In this document: positions 14,766 through 23,943 of the stretch, piece after piece
How positions within the stretch are numbered: the stretch's first letter is position 1
Layout of the letters: each line of letters begins with the position of its first letter
DNA from: Candidatus Scalindua sediminis
Lineage (GTDB): Bacteria > Planctomycetota > Brocadiia > Brocadiales > Scalinduaceae
DNA length: 42,139 nucleotides
Direction: 5' to 3'
NCBI GenBank assembly: GCA_008636105.1
Contig: VSDH01000017.1
Coordinates: 1 to 42,139 of the forward strand
The notes under the pieces: model-generated
Told to the model about the DNA's origin: nothing
Database searches by the model: none
Seen by the model: the letters and a program-made list of their open reading frames with translations, nothing else
Translations under genes and position numbers: made by a program

Positions 14766-16865
14766 ATGAACGAGATGGCACGTAAGATTACAAAAGAGAT
14801 GATTGTTAATGAGGTGACAGTCAAATATCCACATACCGCCGAAATATTCACCAAACATGGCCTTGATATGTGTTGTGGTGGAATACAAAGCATCGAAAAG
14901 ACGGCAGCAGCTTGTAGTGTTAACCTGGAGGAGCTTCTTGATGTACTAAATAAGTCTGTATCAGAACATATCAGTACGGAAGAAGAACTTAAAGAAGAAA
15001 GTAAAGAAGAACCCACCGTTGCGAAACCTGAAGCATCAGAGATGAAAGAGATAACGGGAAAGACAACAGTAAAAGAAATTATAAAGAACTATCCACAGAC
15101 TAAGGGTGTCTTTTCAAAATATGGTTTACTTGAGTGTGGCGGTGAGTACGGCCCTGAGGAAGCTGTATATTTCTTTGCCAGGGTACATAATGTGGATGGT
15201 GACAACTTAATAAGGGAACTCAATGACGTTATTCAAGGAAAGGCAGAGGCCCCTGAAATATCCCAAGAGGATATAGCTACAGCTTATGAGAATATATTTG
15301 AAAAATTTATAAAGACAGCTATTGTTATTGCATTGTCAACTGGATGTATTTATGGAGCCATACTCCTTTTCTATATGGGATTACATCATTCCCTTTATGC
15401 TGTTTCAAGGGTGTTGATAGAGACTCATGCGCACACGCAGATCTTTGGCTGGGTAGGGCTATTCATAATGGGTATATCGTACTTTGTGCTACCAAGGTTT
15501 TACGCCACACGCCTATACAGTGGAAAACTAGCCAATCTCTCTTTTGTTTTTATGGTCACAGGTATACTTCTCATATTTCTATTCCGATCTCTTCTACCAC
15601 TTTTAGATTCTTCTTTCTTCAAGACATTAATCATATTAGGATGTTTGCTAGAAGTAGCCGCCGTAATTATATTTCTTTTCGTTGTATTTAAGACAATCCT
15701 CTCTGCGGAAAAGCAGGAACTGGAACCATACGAAGGCTTTTTAATATCAGGTTATCTCTGGTTTCTTGTTCAGGTATTGGCCCTTACGGGCATAATCGTT
15801 TATATGATTATGGCTGGTAAAACGAGTATGCCTCATGCCCTGATCTATCCACTTCGTCACATACAGGTAATGGGTTTCATTACGCTTGTAATATTTGGGG
15901 TACTTACCAGGACTATACCTGCCTTTATGGGCCTAAAGGCCCCTAATCCCAAAATAAACCTGCTTATCATGTTGATGTTAAACTTTTCTGTTTTCGTCAG
16001 GGCAGCATCCGAACCCCTTAAGGCATACTTTTTAGACACAAACCTACCAGTTTATTATACATTCAATACACTCTTCTTTATCTCAGGATGTCTCGAGTTT
16101 ATATCAGTTCTCTTATTCCTTTATAATCTGAATATATTTAGGAAGCCAGAGATTGATTTTTCCGGAATGGAGATTGAAAAGAGTTATGAGAAGTTTGTCT
16201 GGGCAGCAATTTTATGGTTAATTGTTGCCGAAGTTGCCATGTTAACCTTTACTTTTTACGAAACAGCTACTGGTATGCCTGTTTCACACGCATTAATTGG
16301 TTCATACAGGCACGCAGTTACGGTCGGATTTATTACTATAATGATCTTTGGTTTCGCATCAAGAATTGTCCCCATCAGTCAGGGTATAAAACTTTATAGT
16401 TATTCGTATTTAACAATAGTATTTTTTCTCATAAATATAGGTAGCGCAATGAGGGTTGTCTTCCAACCGATTGCCGTACATTCAGGCGCAACCTTCCCCT
16501 TTATGCTGATGGGAATAAGCGGATTCATTGAAAGTGTAGCTATCTTATTCTTTGGCATCAATATATGGAAGACCTTTAGTGCAGGGAAGCAAGGTGCTGT
16601 AGATGATGAAGTGCATGAGGTAATAGCTGCTGTTACAGCGTCAACAAATGTGTATCAACTTATTAAACAACATCCTCAGGCAATAGATGTTCTTGTAAGC
16701 AAAGGTTTTACACAACTCAAGAATCCTATTCTCAGAAACACACTCGCAAGGGCAGTAAATATAGGTCAGGCAGTAAAGATAAATTCAACTGATTTAGATC
16801 AATTATTGAAAGAATTAAATGAATCGATACAGGCTGAAAAAACCGAAGCTGTTACATCACAATAA
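14766..16865 (+). CDS. NnrS-like membrane protein with two N-terminal ScdA_N/DUF1858 domains and a C-terminal DUF1858-like domain
   Basis: 699 residues. Residues 6-52 are a ScdA_N (DUF542) domain with HGLDMCCGG, the Cys pair of RIC-type iron/NO proteins. Residues 97-150 are a related domain (YPQTKGVFSKYGLLECGG). Residues 180-610 hold about twelve transmembrane helices with conserved His: THAHTQIFGW, PLRHIQVMGF, SHALIGSYRHAVTVGF. The last, followed by FGFASRIV, resembles NnrS and the heme-copper oxidase fold. A third small domain (residues 627-690; STNVYQLIKQHPQAID) closes it. NnrS is a heme/copper membrane protein of NO stress and ScdA_N proteins repair iron-sulfur damage, so a membrane NO sensor or defence protein is likely. 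ATG 14766 has GGAAGG six bases upstream. Confidence 0.8.
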   Translation: MNEMARKITKEMIVNEVTVKYPHTAEIFTKHGLDMCCGGIQSIEKTAAACSVNLEELLDVLNKSVSEHISTEEELKEESKEEPTVAKPEASEMKEITGKTTVKEIIKNYPQTKGVFSKYGLLECGGEYGPEEAVYFFARVHNVDGDNLIRELNDVIQGKAEAPEISQEDIATAYENIFEKFIKTAIVIALSTGCIYGAILLFYMGLHHSLYAVSRVLIETHAHTQIFGWVGLFIMGISYFVLPRFYATRLYSGKLANLSFVFMVTGILLIFLFRSLLPLLDSSFFKTLIILGCLLEVAAVIIFLFVVFKTILSAEKQELEPYEGFLISGYLWFLVQVLALTGIIVYMIMAGKTSMPHALIYPLRHIQVMGFITLVIFGVLTRTIPAFMGLKAPNPKINLLIMLMLNFSVFVRAASEPLKAYFLDTNLPVYYTFNTLFFISGCLEFISVLLFLYNLNIFRKPEIDFSGMEIEKSYEKFVWAAILWLIVAEVAMLTFTFYETATGMPVSHALIGSYRHAVTVGFITIMIFGFASRIVPISQGIKLYSYSYLTIVFFLINIGSAMRVVFQPIAVHSGATFPFMLMGISGFIESVAILFFGINIWKTFSAGKQGAVDDEVHEVIAAVTASTNVYQLIKQHPQAIDVLVSKGFTQLKNPILRNTLARAVNIGQAVKINSTDLDQLLKELNESIQAEKTEAVTSQ

Positions 16866-17439
16866 GTGAGAAATCCATTATCTAATCACCAGTTCCTTTG
16901 TATAAAATATTATTCCCCATATTGGTAAAGTAATAGAGGAGATAATAAAAAAGTTATTGACTATATCACATCTTGTTGATAAACTCTTTATGGTTTAAGG
17001 ATTTAAAGCATTCAATGGCCCTTCCGATGACAACGACTCACATATAAAGGACTATCTACTTTTCCTAACATAAAAATAGAGAGATTCACTTCATTAGAAA
17101 TATTAACAATCCCTATCTTTATAGTAGAATATTATATCACCTTCATGAATCCTTTAGAATTTCTAAAGGTATTTATCCCTGTGTCTGTACAAGGGATATA
17201 GGGAGTTCCATAAGTTAGTTGGATAAATTAAAATTAAACCATTGAAAGGAGGTAAATAAATAGTTCTGCACCCCCCGCCATGCCTGCCCGGTCTAAGCCG
17301 TCCGAACGGGTCTTTCCCACCAGGACTGCCTTGTCGAGCTTGCAGGCGTGAAGAGTTGTATATCCGAGCATTTCGGATATAAACAAGTTATCTGAGTATT
17401 CATTATATTTTAATAACAATAAAACGGAAGGAGTAGAGA
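16866..17439 (+). other. Intergenic leader of the RNA-binding protein gene
   Basis: No gene is seen in these 574 bases. A fair promoter (TTGACT 16957-16962, 17 bases, TAAACT 16980-16985) would give a leader of about 450 bases. Along it lie the palindrome CCTTTAGAATTTCTAAAGG (17151-17169), a strong Shine-Dalgarno GAAAGGAGGT near 17244 with no gene after it, a GC-rich patch (17266-17350), and a hairpin ATATCCGA/TCGGATAT (17360-17380). A long structured leader suits cold-shock-type RRM genes, but the promoter is only a guess. Confidence 0.4.
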
Positions 17440-17772
17440 ATGAATATCTATGTAGGAAATATGTCGCGGAATGTCAACGAAGAGGATTTGCGTGAGGCTT
17501 TTGAGGCCTTTGGGCAGGTCACATCCGTCAATATTATAAAGGATAAGTTCAGTGGCGAACCAAGAGGATTTGGATTCGTGGAAATGCAAGGTAAAGCTGA
17601 AGCCCAGGCGGCGATCGATGGCATGAATGGCAAAGAGTTGAAGGGGCGAACACTTAACGTTAATGAGGCTCGCCCCCGCACCGAAGGTGGACGAGGTGGT
17701 GGTGGACGAGGTGGTGGTGGACGAGGTGGCGGAGGATACGGTGGTGGTGGTGGTGGCGGACGACGCTACTAG
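17440..17772 (+). CDS. RRM-type RNA-binding protein with RGG tail
   Basis: A single-stranded RNA-binding protein of 110 residues. Residues 1-80 are one RRM with RNP2 as IYVGNM and RNP1 as RGFGFVEM. Residues 83-110 are a low-complexity RGGGG repeat ending GRRY. This is the common cyanobacterial/planctomycete RRM-Gly design, thought to act as RNA chaperones, often at low temperature. The tail is coded by a 15-base near-exact tandem repeat (GGACGAGGTGGTGGT) that is prone to slippage. GGAAGGAG lies eight bases before ATG 17440. The targets are unknown. Confidence 0.92.
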   Translation: MNIYVGNMSRNVNEEDLREAFEAFGQVTSVNIIKDKFSGEPRGFGFVEMQGKAEAQAAIDGMNGKELKGRTLNVNEARPRTEGGRGGGGRGGGGRGGGGYGGGGGGGRRY

Positions 17773-17933
17773 TAAGTGTCATTTGTATAAACGAAGACAT
17801 GATAAAACCCAGCCTGGCAGAGTGTATGTAGCTAGACTTTGTATAAATTGCCTACAGCACTCTGTAAACATGCAGAGTGACATTTTGATTATGCAGAAGA
17901 TCATAATAATTACAAAACAAGAAAGAGGAAAGA

Positions 17934-18352
17934 ATGTCACAGGCAAAAAGTGGTGATACCGTCAAGATTCATTACACAGGCAAATTAGAGGATGGCAGAG
18001 TTTTTGACACCTCCACTGGTCACGAACCTCTATAGTTTAAGATAGGTGAGGGTATGGTAATCGCGGGCTTTGAACAGGCCATAGTCAGTATGAATAAGAG
18101 CGATTCGAAAACCACTAAAATACAGGCTAAAGATGCGTATAGACCACGCCTTAAGGAAATGGCACAGTCAATAGGCCGAATTCATTTCCCGGAACACATA
18201 AAACCGCAGATAGGTCAGCAGTTACAAATCCCTCAAGATGATGGCAAAACAATTTTAGTCAGGGTGACAAATGTCTCAGAATCCAGTGTAACTTTAGATG
18301 CTAATAATCCTCTGGCTGGGAAAGAATGACTTTTGATATTAGCCTTGTAGAG
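17934..18352 (+). pseudogene. FKBP-type peptidyl-prolyl isomerase, interrupted by a stop and a frameshift
   Basis: A SlyD-like FKBP (protein-folding isomerase). The frame opens at ATG 17934 behind GAGGA and reads [21 protein letters not shown]...HEPL, then hits TAG at 18033-18035 where the family has a Glu or Gln (PLxFKIGEGMV). It resumes in the same frame (FKIGEGMVIAGFEQAI) through the flap domain to LDANNPLAGKE, then ends at TGA 18327-18329. Adding one base there restores LTFDISLVE, the normal ending. So there are two independent lesions. Stop-codon readthrough or assembly error cannot be excluded, but two lesions favour a true pseudogene. Confidence 0.85.
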
Positions 18353-18742
18353 TTTTTTCCACCAGAACTAAGTTATTCCGGACAGGTTTTATGCAGAAAA
18401 TAATTCCTTCCCCAACAAAAATATTTCTTTTTCCTGTGTTTGCATTTTGCCTTCTCTTAGAGCTTTCATATTCTCAGGAAGCAAGTCCAAACAATTTAAA
18501 TATGAAGTATCTATTACTATGAGTTTCAGTATAACCCTCTCTGTTATCTTCAGAAAAGTAATTATCTAAAATAAATATGATAGTATAAAATAAAACATTC
18601 TTTATATAAGACGATTATTCATAATCAACTCAACTAATACTTTTGTACAATTATTATTAATATCATCATCATAGATCTTTTAGCACTACGTTGATGGTTT
18701 TTTCTGGTAAACAGAAGGATTTTTATTAGTATAATTTCAACC
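18353..18742 (+). other. Intergenic region with a possible relic of a secreted-protein gene
   Basis: Between the FKBP remnant and recN there is one short frame, 18391-18522 (43 codons, ATG start, no ribosome site). It reads like a signal peptide (FLFPVFAFCLLLELSYSQEA) followed by an early stop. It may be the start of a decayed exported protein. The rest is AT-rich with nothing recognised until the -10 box of recN. Confidence 0.3.
18730..18735 (+). promoter_or_regulatory. TATAAT box placing recN transcription at its start codon
   Basis: A perfect TATAAT ends eight bases before ATG 18743, and no Shine-Dalgarno is present. If used, the transcript would begin at or within a base or two of the ATG and be leaderless. 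No good -35 box is seen at 17 bases. Confidence 0.4.
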
Positions 18743-20464
18743 ATGTTAAGCGAACTTTATATCTCGAATTTTGCCCTTATTGATAATATTACAATCAAAT
18801 TTGATAAAGGGTTGAATATTTTTACCGGTACTACCGGTGTTGGCAAATCGCTCATAGTCGGCGCATTGAATTTTCTACTTGGCAGTCGAGCAACAAATGA
18901 AATTGTCGGGACCAATAAAAAAGAAGTTGCCGTGAGTGGTATATTTATTATCAAAAATGGATACATCCTGGAGGAAATTAAAGAACGCATGGATAACGTT
19001 ACAGACGAAGACGAAGAAATTATCATTCAAAGGAGACTGGATCAAAATGGTAGAAACCGATGTAGACTTAATAATGAACCTATAACAGTTTCTCTCTTAA
19101 AAGAGATTGGAGAACTTTTGGTCAATATACATGGTCAACATGAACATGAATCATTAACAAGTCCGTCAAACCAACTTATAATCCTTGATGGTTTTAGAAA
19201 GTTGGATGACTTAAGAGTTAAATTCTCTGATACTTACGGAAGAGCAATCGAAAAAGAAAGACTAATACAAACGGTAAATAGTAATCAAGAAGAAAGAAGA
19301 AAACAGATAGACCTTTACAATTTTGAAATCAATGAGATTGAAAGCGCTTGTCTAAAGACTGATGAATTAGAGACCTTAGAAGAAAAACGTAGTATTCTTG
19401 CAAATTCAGAGAAAATACAAAACGCATTAACATATTGTTCTAACAGCTTATATGAGTCAGATAATTCGATAATTGCAAGATTAAATGAGGTTGCAAACGA
19501 ATTGAGTAAGATCAAAGACATTGACAAGGATTTTGAAGACCAGCTTGAGGTTTGCAATCAATCACTTTATCAGTTGGAGGACGTGGCTATTACGTTAAGA
19601 AAGGATATAGAAAAATACGACTTTGATCCTGAGCAATTGGAACAAATTGAAGAACGGATTGAAACCATTCGCCGTCTTAAAAACAAATATGGTGAAACAA
19701 TAGATAACATCCTTTCTTACTGTAAAGAATCAAAATTAAAGCTGTTCCAGCTTTTAAGGGAAAATGAAGACCTTGACAGTACAGAAAAAGAATTAAAACA
19801 ACTGAAAAAGACAGTAATTAATTCAGGTAAAAAGTTAACACAGTTACGTAAGAAGGCAGGAAAAGAGTTATCTAACCTCATTAAGACAGAATTGACTGAT
19901 TTGGGCATTAATAATGGAAAGTTTGATGTTAGTATCTCATCAATAAATACAGCTGAGCCGGAACAATTTAAATTAATGGATGCCAATACTTCAGGATTTG
20001 ATTGTGTTGAATTTATGTTCTCATCTAATATTGGAGAAGAGGTCAAACCACTAAGGAAGATTGCTTCAGGTGGAGAAATTTCCAGAGTAATGCTGGCACT
20101 TAAACGTCATTTAGCATTAGCAGATCAAACACCAGTCCTGGTATTTGATGAAATCGATGCAAACATTGGAGGCAGAATGGGAAGAATAGTTGGTGAAAAA
20201 TTAAAACTGGTTTCACAGTCTCATCAGGTTATCTGCATTACCCATCTGCCTCAGATAGCCAGCTATGCCGACCAACATCTTAAGGTTGATAAATTTACTA
20301 AGAATGACAAAACGTTTGTAGATATCGAAGAACTTTCAACAAAAACGCGTCTTGAAGAGATCGCTGAAATGATCAGGGGGACTGAAAAGACAAATATAAC
20401 AAGGAGACAGGCTAAGGAAATGATAGATGATGCCAAAAAGTATTTGAAGCAAAACATCTCATAA
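18743..20464 (+). CDS. recN: DNA repair protein RecN
   Basis: An SMC-like ATPase that acts at double-strand breaks; 573 residues, full length. Walker A is GTTGVGKS (residues 29-36), a variant of the usual GETGAGKS. A long coiled coil runs from about residue 155 to 370. The ABC signature ASGGEISRVMLALKRHLA and Walker B PVLVFDEIDANIGG follow, then ICITHLPQIASYADQH. It is monocistronic. I see no LexA box before it, and the start lacks a ribosome site (see the TATAAT entry). Confidence 0.95.
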   Translation: MLSELYISNFALIDNITIKFDKGLNIFTGTTGVGKSLIVGALNFLLGSRATNEIVGTNKKEVAVSGIFIIKNGYILEEIKERMDNVTDEDEEIIIQRRLDQNGRNRCRLNNEPITVSLLKEIGELLVNIHGQHEHESLTSPSNQLIILDGFRKLDDLRVKFSDTYGRAIEKERLIQTVNSNQEERRKQIDLYNFEINEIESACLKTDELETLEEKRSILANSEKIQNALTYCSNSLYESDNSIIARLNEVANELSKIKDIDKDFEDQLEVCNQSLYQLEDVAITLRKDIEKYDFDPEQLEQIEERIETIRRLKNKYGETIDNILSYCKESKLKLFQLLRENEDLDSTEKELKQLKKTVINSGKKLTQLRKKAGKELSNLIKTELTDLGINNGKFDVSISSINTAEPEQFKLMDANTSGFDCVEFMFSSNIGEEVKPLRKIASGGEISRVMLALKRHLALADQTPVLVFDEIDANIGGRMGRIVGEKLKLVSQSHQVICITHLPQIASYADQHLKVDKFTKNDKTFVDIEELSTKTRLEEIAEMIRGTEKTNITRRQAKEMIDDAKKYLKQNIS

Positions 20465-20614
20465 CTTCAAAATGCCTAAAAGAAAGCTGATTATGGCAAT
20501 TGCTATTAAATATGAAAAAGTCATTGAAATCTTAAGGGTTTCTGCTTTAATACACACATATTTGCTTTAGTGCAAAGAAGTAAATCGTTATCACTATTTT
20601 TTTGATCAATCGTC

Positions 20615-21289
20615 ATGAGAACGCTGGCAAAATTATTTGCAAAATCCCCTTTCGCTCCCCTGCAAAAGCATATGGAGGATGTAAATGAATGTGTCAATAA
20701 AGTAAAAGAGATATTTGAGGCCTTGGAAAAAAACGATTCCGAATCTATCCATCGAATAGCCAAAGAGATATCAAAACTCGAAGCAAAGGCTGATACTACA
20801 AAAAATGAATTGCGTAATCATCTTCCAAGCAGTTTGTTTATGCCTATCAGCAAAGGTGCATTATTAGAAATCTTATCATTGCAAGATGATATTGCAGACG
20901 ATTGTGAGGACATCGGCATACTACTGACACTTAAAGAACTCACATTAAAAGAAGAATTCAAAGATGATTTCAAAAACTTTTTGAAAAGGAATTTTGAAAC
21001 TTACAAACTCATCAAAATTATTATTGATGAGTTTGATAATTTACTTGAAACGTCTTTTACCGGCCGTGAGGCTGAAAAAGTCAAGTCTATGGTTATCGAA
21101 GTAGCCTTAAAGGAGCATGAGGCCGATTTATCTCAGAGGCAGTTACTTAAGAATATATTTAACAATGAAGAGCATTTTTCACATGGGGAATTCCAATTGT
21201 GGTTATCAATTCTAAAAGAAATAAGAACATTATCGAACACTTCCGAAAAATTAGCCCACCGCATTCGCAACCTACTCGACATTGAATAA
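20615..21289 (+). CDS. DUF47/PhoU-like regulator of the PiT phosphate transporter
   Basis: 224 residues, all alpha-helical, of the DUF47 (TIGR00153) family related to PhoU. Typical stretches are FAKSPFAPLQKHMEDVNECV, an EADTTKNELRNHLP-like block (KLEAKADTTKNELRNHLPSS) and ISKGALLEILSLQDDIADDCEDIG. The helices carry Asp/Glu sets that in PhoU relatives bind metal clusters. It lies 18 bases before the pit gene on the same strand, the standard pairing. These proteins are needed for PiT uptake or adjust it. It is cytoplasmic. Confidence 0.9.
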   Translation: MRTLAKLFAKSPFAPLQKHMEDVNECVNKVKEIFEALEKNDSESIHRIAKEISKLEAKADTTKNELRNHLPSSLFMPISKGALLEILSLQDDIADDCEDIGILLTLKELTLKEEFKDDFKNFLKRNFETYKLIKIIIDEFDNLLETSFTGREAEKVKSMVIEVALKEHEADLSQRQLLKNIFNNEEHFSHGEFQLWLSILKEIRTLSNTSEKLAHRIRNLLDIE

Positions 21290-21307
21290 CACTAAAGAGA
21301 GATACAC

Positions 21308-22732
21308 TTGAGTCCCGAAACGATACTAATTATTCTTGCCCTGGCAATCAGCTTTTACATGGCCTGGAATATTGGTGCAAATGATGTTGCAAATGCCATG
21401 GGGACATCGGTCGGCTCAGGGGCTTTAACCCTTAAACAGGCTATCCTCGTCGCTGCCCTCATGGAATTCGCCGGGGCATTTTTAGTTGGTTCTCACGTCA
21501 CAAACACCGTCAGAAAGGGAATTATAGATCCCGTTGTATTTTCAGGAGATCCAAATAGTTATATCTACGGAATGATCGCGGCTTTATTGGCCGCCGGCAC
21601 ATGGCTGAACATTGCTTCGTATAAAGGATGGCCTGTCTCTACCACTCATGCGATAGTTGGCTCCGTTTTGGGATTCGGTATTATCTTCAGCGGGTTTGGC
21701 TCCATTCACTGGAACAAAGTATCGCAGATTGCCGCTAGTTGGGTCGTATCGCCTATTCTAAGCGGAGTGATCTCTTTTTTGATATTTTGCCTTTTGAGAA
21801 GAATTATTTTTTATTCTAAAACTCCGGTTTTATCAGCAAAAAGGATGACACCATTTTTAGTATTTTTTGTTGTTGGAATATTAACACTGGTGATGGTTTT
21901 TAAGGGACTAAAGAATCTTCACCTCGATCTACTTCTTTATCAAGCCCTGATACTTGCTTCTCTAGTAGGATTATTAGGCGCACTTATCAGTATACCCCTG
22001 GTCAATAGAGTTAAAACACCGAAATATGAAAATGAAGAAAATGAGTTTATTGATCCGAAAGTAGAAAAAGGTATTCAAAAGGTAGTGATGCATCTTAGAA
22101 GGGTAAAGGAATCCGTTACAGGAGAGCTTTCTGATGAAGTCACGCATTTATTAGATAAATCAGAAATCGTCTCTAATCAATTAGGAATATACTCTCATAA
22201 AAAACACATCAGTACCGATTATCAAACGGTAGAAAAGATTTTTATTTATTTACAAATCTTGAGTGCCTGTTTTGTTGCATTTGCTCATGGAGCTAACGAC
22301 GTTGCTAACGCTATTGGGCCATTAGCAGGAGTTCTTTCTGCGATAAAGAGTGGAGTTGTAGAAATGGAGGCCCAGGTTCCTTTATTAATTCTCTTATTAG
22401 GAGGGCTGGGTATTGTTGTTGGGCTTGCCACTTGGGGATGGCGTGTCATTGAAACCATTGGAAAGCATATTACCGAATTAACTCCCACGAGGGGTTTTGC
22501 TGCTGAATTCGGAGCCGCCATAACAATTGTATTGGCCTCTAAACTCGCCTTACCAGTATCAACAACCCATACTCTAGTCGGAGCCGTTTTAGGTGTGGGA
22601 CTCGCCAGAGGCTTAAGCTCTTTAAACCTGCAAACTATTCGCGATATACTCATATCATGGGTAATGACAATTCCAGCCGGAGCTCTATTAACTGTGGTAT
22701 TCTATTATATAATCAAATTCTCATTTTCCTGA
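21308..22732 (+). CDS. pit: Low-affinity inorganic phosphate transporter, PiT family
   Basis: Inner-membrane symporter for phosphate, probably as metal-phosphate complex; 474 residues with 10-12 transmembrane helices. The duplicated PiT signature is clear: GANDVANAMGTSVGSGALTL near residue 24 and GANDVANAIGPLAGVLSA near residue 325; each half also holds the PVSTTHA/T...GAVLG motif. A cytoplasmic loop of about 90 residues (235-310) separates the halves. The start is TTG 21308 with AGAGAG upstream. It is co-transcribed with the DUF47 gene. The stop codon is TGA, showing that TGA is used as stop here. Confidence 0.95.
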   Translation: MSPETILIILALAISFYMAWNIGANDVANAMGTSVGSGALTLKQAILVAALMEFAGAFLVGSHVTNTVRKGIIDPVVFSGDPNSYIYGMIAALLAAGTWLNIASYKGWPVSTTHAIVGSVLGFGIIFSGFGSIHWNKVSQIAASWVVSPILSGVISFLIFCLLRRIIFYSKTPVLSAKRMTPFLVFFVVGILTLVMVFKGLKNLHLDLLLYQALILASLVGLLGALISIPLVNRVKTPKYENEENEFIDPKVEKGIQKVVMHLRRVKESVTGELSDEVTHLLDKSEIVSNQLGIYSHKKHISTDYQTVEKIFIYLQILSACFVAFAHGANDVANAIGPLAGVLSAIKSGVVEMEAQVPLLILLLGGLGIVVGLATWGWRVIETIGKHITELTPTRGFAAEFGAAITIVLASKLALPVSTTHTLVGAVLGVGLARGLSSLNLQTIRDILISWVMTIPAGALLTVVFYYIIKFSFS

Positions 22733-22790
22733 AAATAGTTTTACCCTCTACGGGTACTATGGAAGAAATTAGTGTATCAAAATAGCAATC

Positions 22791-23543
22791 ATGAAAGTAT
22801 ATTTCATTGGTGCCGGGCCTGGTGACCCAGAACTCATAACGGTAAAAGGAAAGAAAGCAATCGAGAGATCAGGTTACTGTATATATGCAGGATCTCTTAT
22901 AAATCCCGATATCCTTAAATATTGCAGAATGGATTCAAAGAAATATAACTCTGCATCAATGACCTTAGAGGAAATAATATCTGTAATGGAAGAGGCAAAG
23001 GTAAAGAATGAAGATGTTGCCAGGGTTCATACAGGTGATCCCTCAATCTATGGAGCAATACAGGAACAGATGACAGAATTAGATAAAAGAGGGATTGATT
23101 ATGAGGTAATACCAGGTGTGAGCTCGTTTCTTGCTGCAGCATCGGCCTTGAAACAAGAACTGACATTACCAGGTGTATCACAAACCGTAGTAATAACCAG
23201 AATCGAAGGGAAAACTCCTGTACCCACAACTGAAAAACTGGAAAAACTCGCTGAAACAAAGGCTACATTATGTATTTTCTTAAGCATTAAAGAAATTAAC
23301 AAAGTCGTAAGCGTACTTAAACCAATCTACGGAGAATCATGCCCTGCTGCCATTGTATATAAAGCGAGCTGGAAGGACGAAAAGGTTATTATTTCTAATC
23401 TTGCTAATATTGCTGACGAAGCAATTCATGGTCACATTGAAAAAACGGCAATAATTCTTGTAGGAAATGTCCTTTCCAAGAATTTCGAGTATTCAAAACT
23501 ATACGATAAACACTTCTCTCATGCATACCGTCAAGAAACATAG
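22791..23543 (+). CDS. cobM: Precorrin-4/cobalt-precorrin-4 C11-methyltransferase
   Basis: A SAM-dependent methylase of the corrin ring in cobalamin synthesis (CobM aerobic, CbiF anaerobic); 250 residues, normal length. The SUMT-family blocks are GAGPGDPELITVKG (residues 7-20), ARVHTGDPSIYGA, and VIPGVSSFLAAASALKQELTLPGVSQTV, the last typical for the C11 enzyme. It lies alone, away from other cbi genes. That is unusual, as they normally cluster. In an anaerobe the anaerobic (CbiF) role is more likely. No ribosome site is obvious before ATG 22791. Confidence 0.93.
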   Translation: MKVYFIGAGPGDPELITVKGKKAIERSGYCIYAGSLINPDILKYCRMDSKKYNSASMTLEEIISVMEEAKVKNEDVARVHTGDPSIYGAIQEQMTELDKRGIDYEVIPGVSSFLAAASALKQELTLPGVSQTVVITRIEGKTPVPTTEKLEKLAETKATLCIFLSIKEINKVVSVLKPIYGESCPAAIVYKASWKDEKVIISNLANIADEAIHGHIEKTAIILVGNVLSKNFEYSKLYDKHFSHAYRQET

Positions 23544-23614
23544 GATAATTTTGAGATTGATTTTATATTATTTTAAATTATAATTAGTTTTTTGAATTAA
23601 CCAGTAATAATTAA

Positions 23615-23758
23615 ATGCTTTCCTGCCCGAGTTGCTCAAAACCCTTACAACTCAAAGCAATGACAAGTCTTATCTTCGGCTTTATTCCTTCTTGCAATAA
23701 GAATACATTTGAATGTACTAACAGTAAGAAGATTATGGTCAAATTAAACTTGTTCTAA
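23615..23758 (+). CDS. Possible small zinc-ribbon-like protein
   Basis: A 47-codon frame in the 400-base gap before the FmdE-like gene. It reads MLSCPSCSKPL near the start and later SCNKNTFECTN, a spacing of Cys pairs (C4, C7, C27, C34) like small zinc ribbons but with the last Cys absent. No Shine-Dalgarno is visible and the frame may be a relic. The rest of 23544-23943 holds nothing I recognise apart from weak inverted strings. Confidence 0.3.
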   Translation: MLSCPSCSKPLQLKAMTSLIFGFIPSCNKNTFECTNSKKIMVKLNLF

Positions 23759-23943
23759 GAAAATGTTTACTTTTATACTGGTGCCGTGTTTTCTTTTAGA
23801 ACTATAATTTTTGGATTTATAAAACACTATCTTTGATTCTTAATATTTTTAATATACTCTCGCAGCAATTGCGTATACTCCTAATCCGAGAATTAATTGC
23901 TTTAGGAATCAAAAATATGTAAATCAATGGAGGGTATATCATA

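Noticed and set aside
17234..17419. 61-codon minus-strand frame before the RRM gene
   Set aside because: No ribosome site, no family likeness; lies in the GC-rich leader patch.
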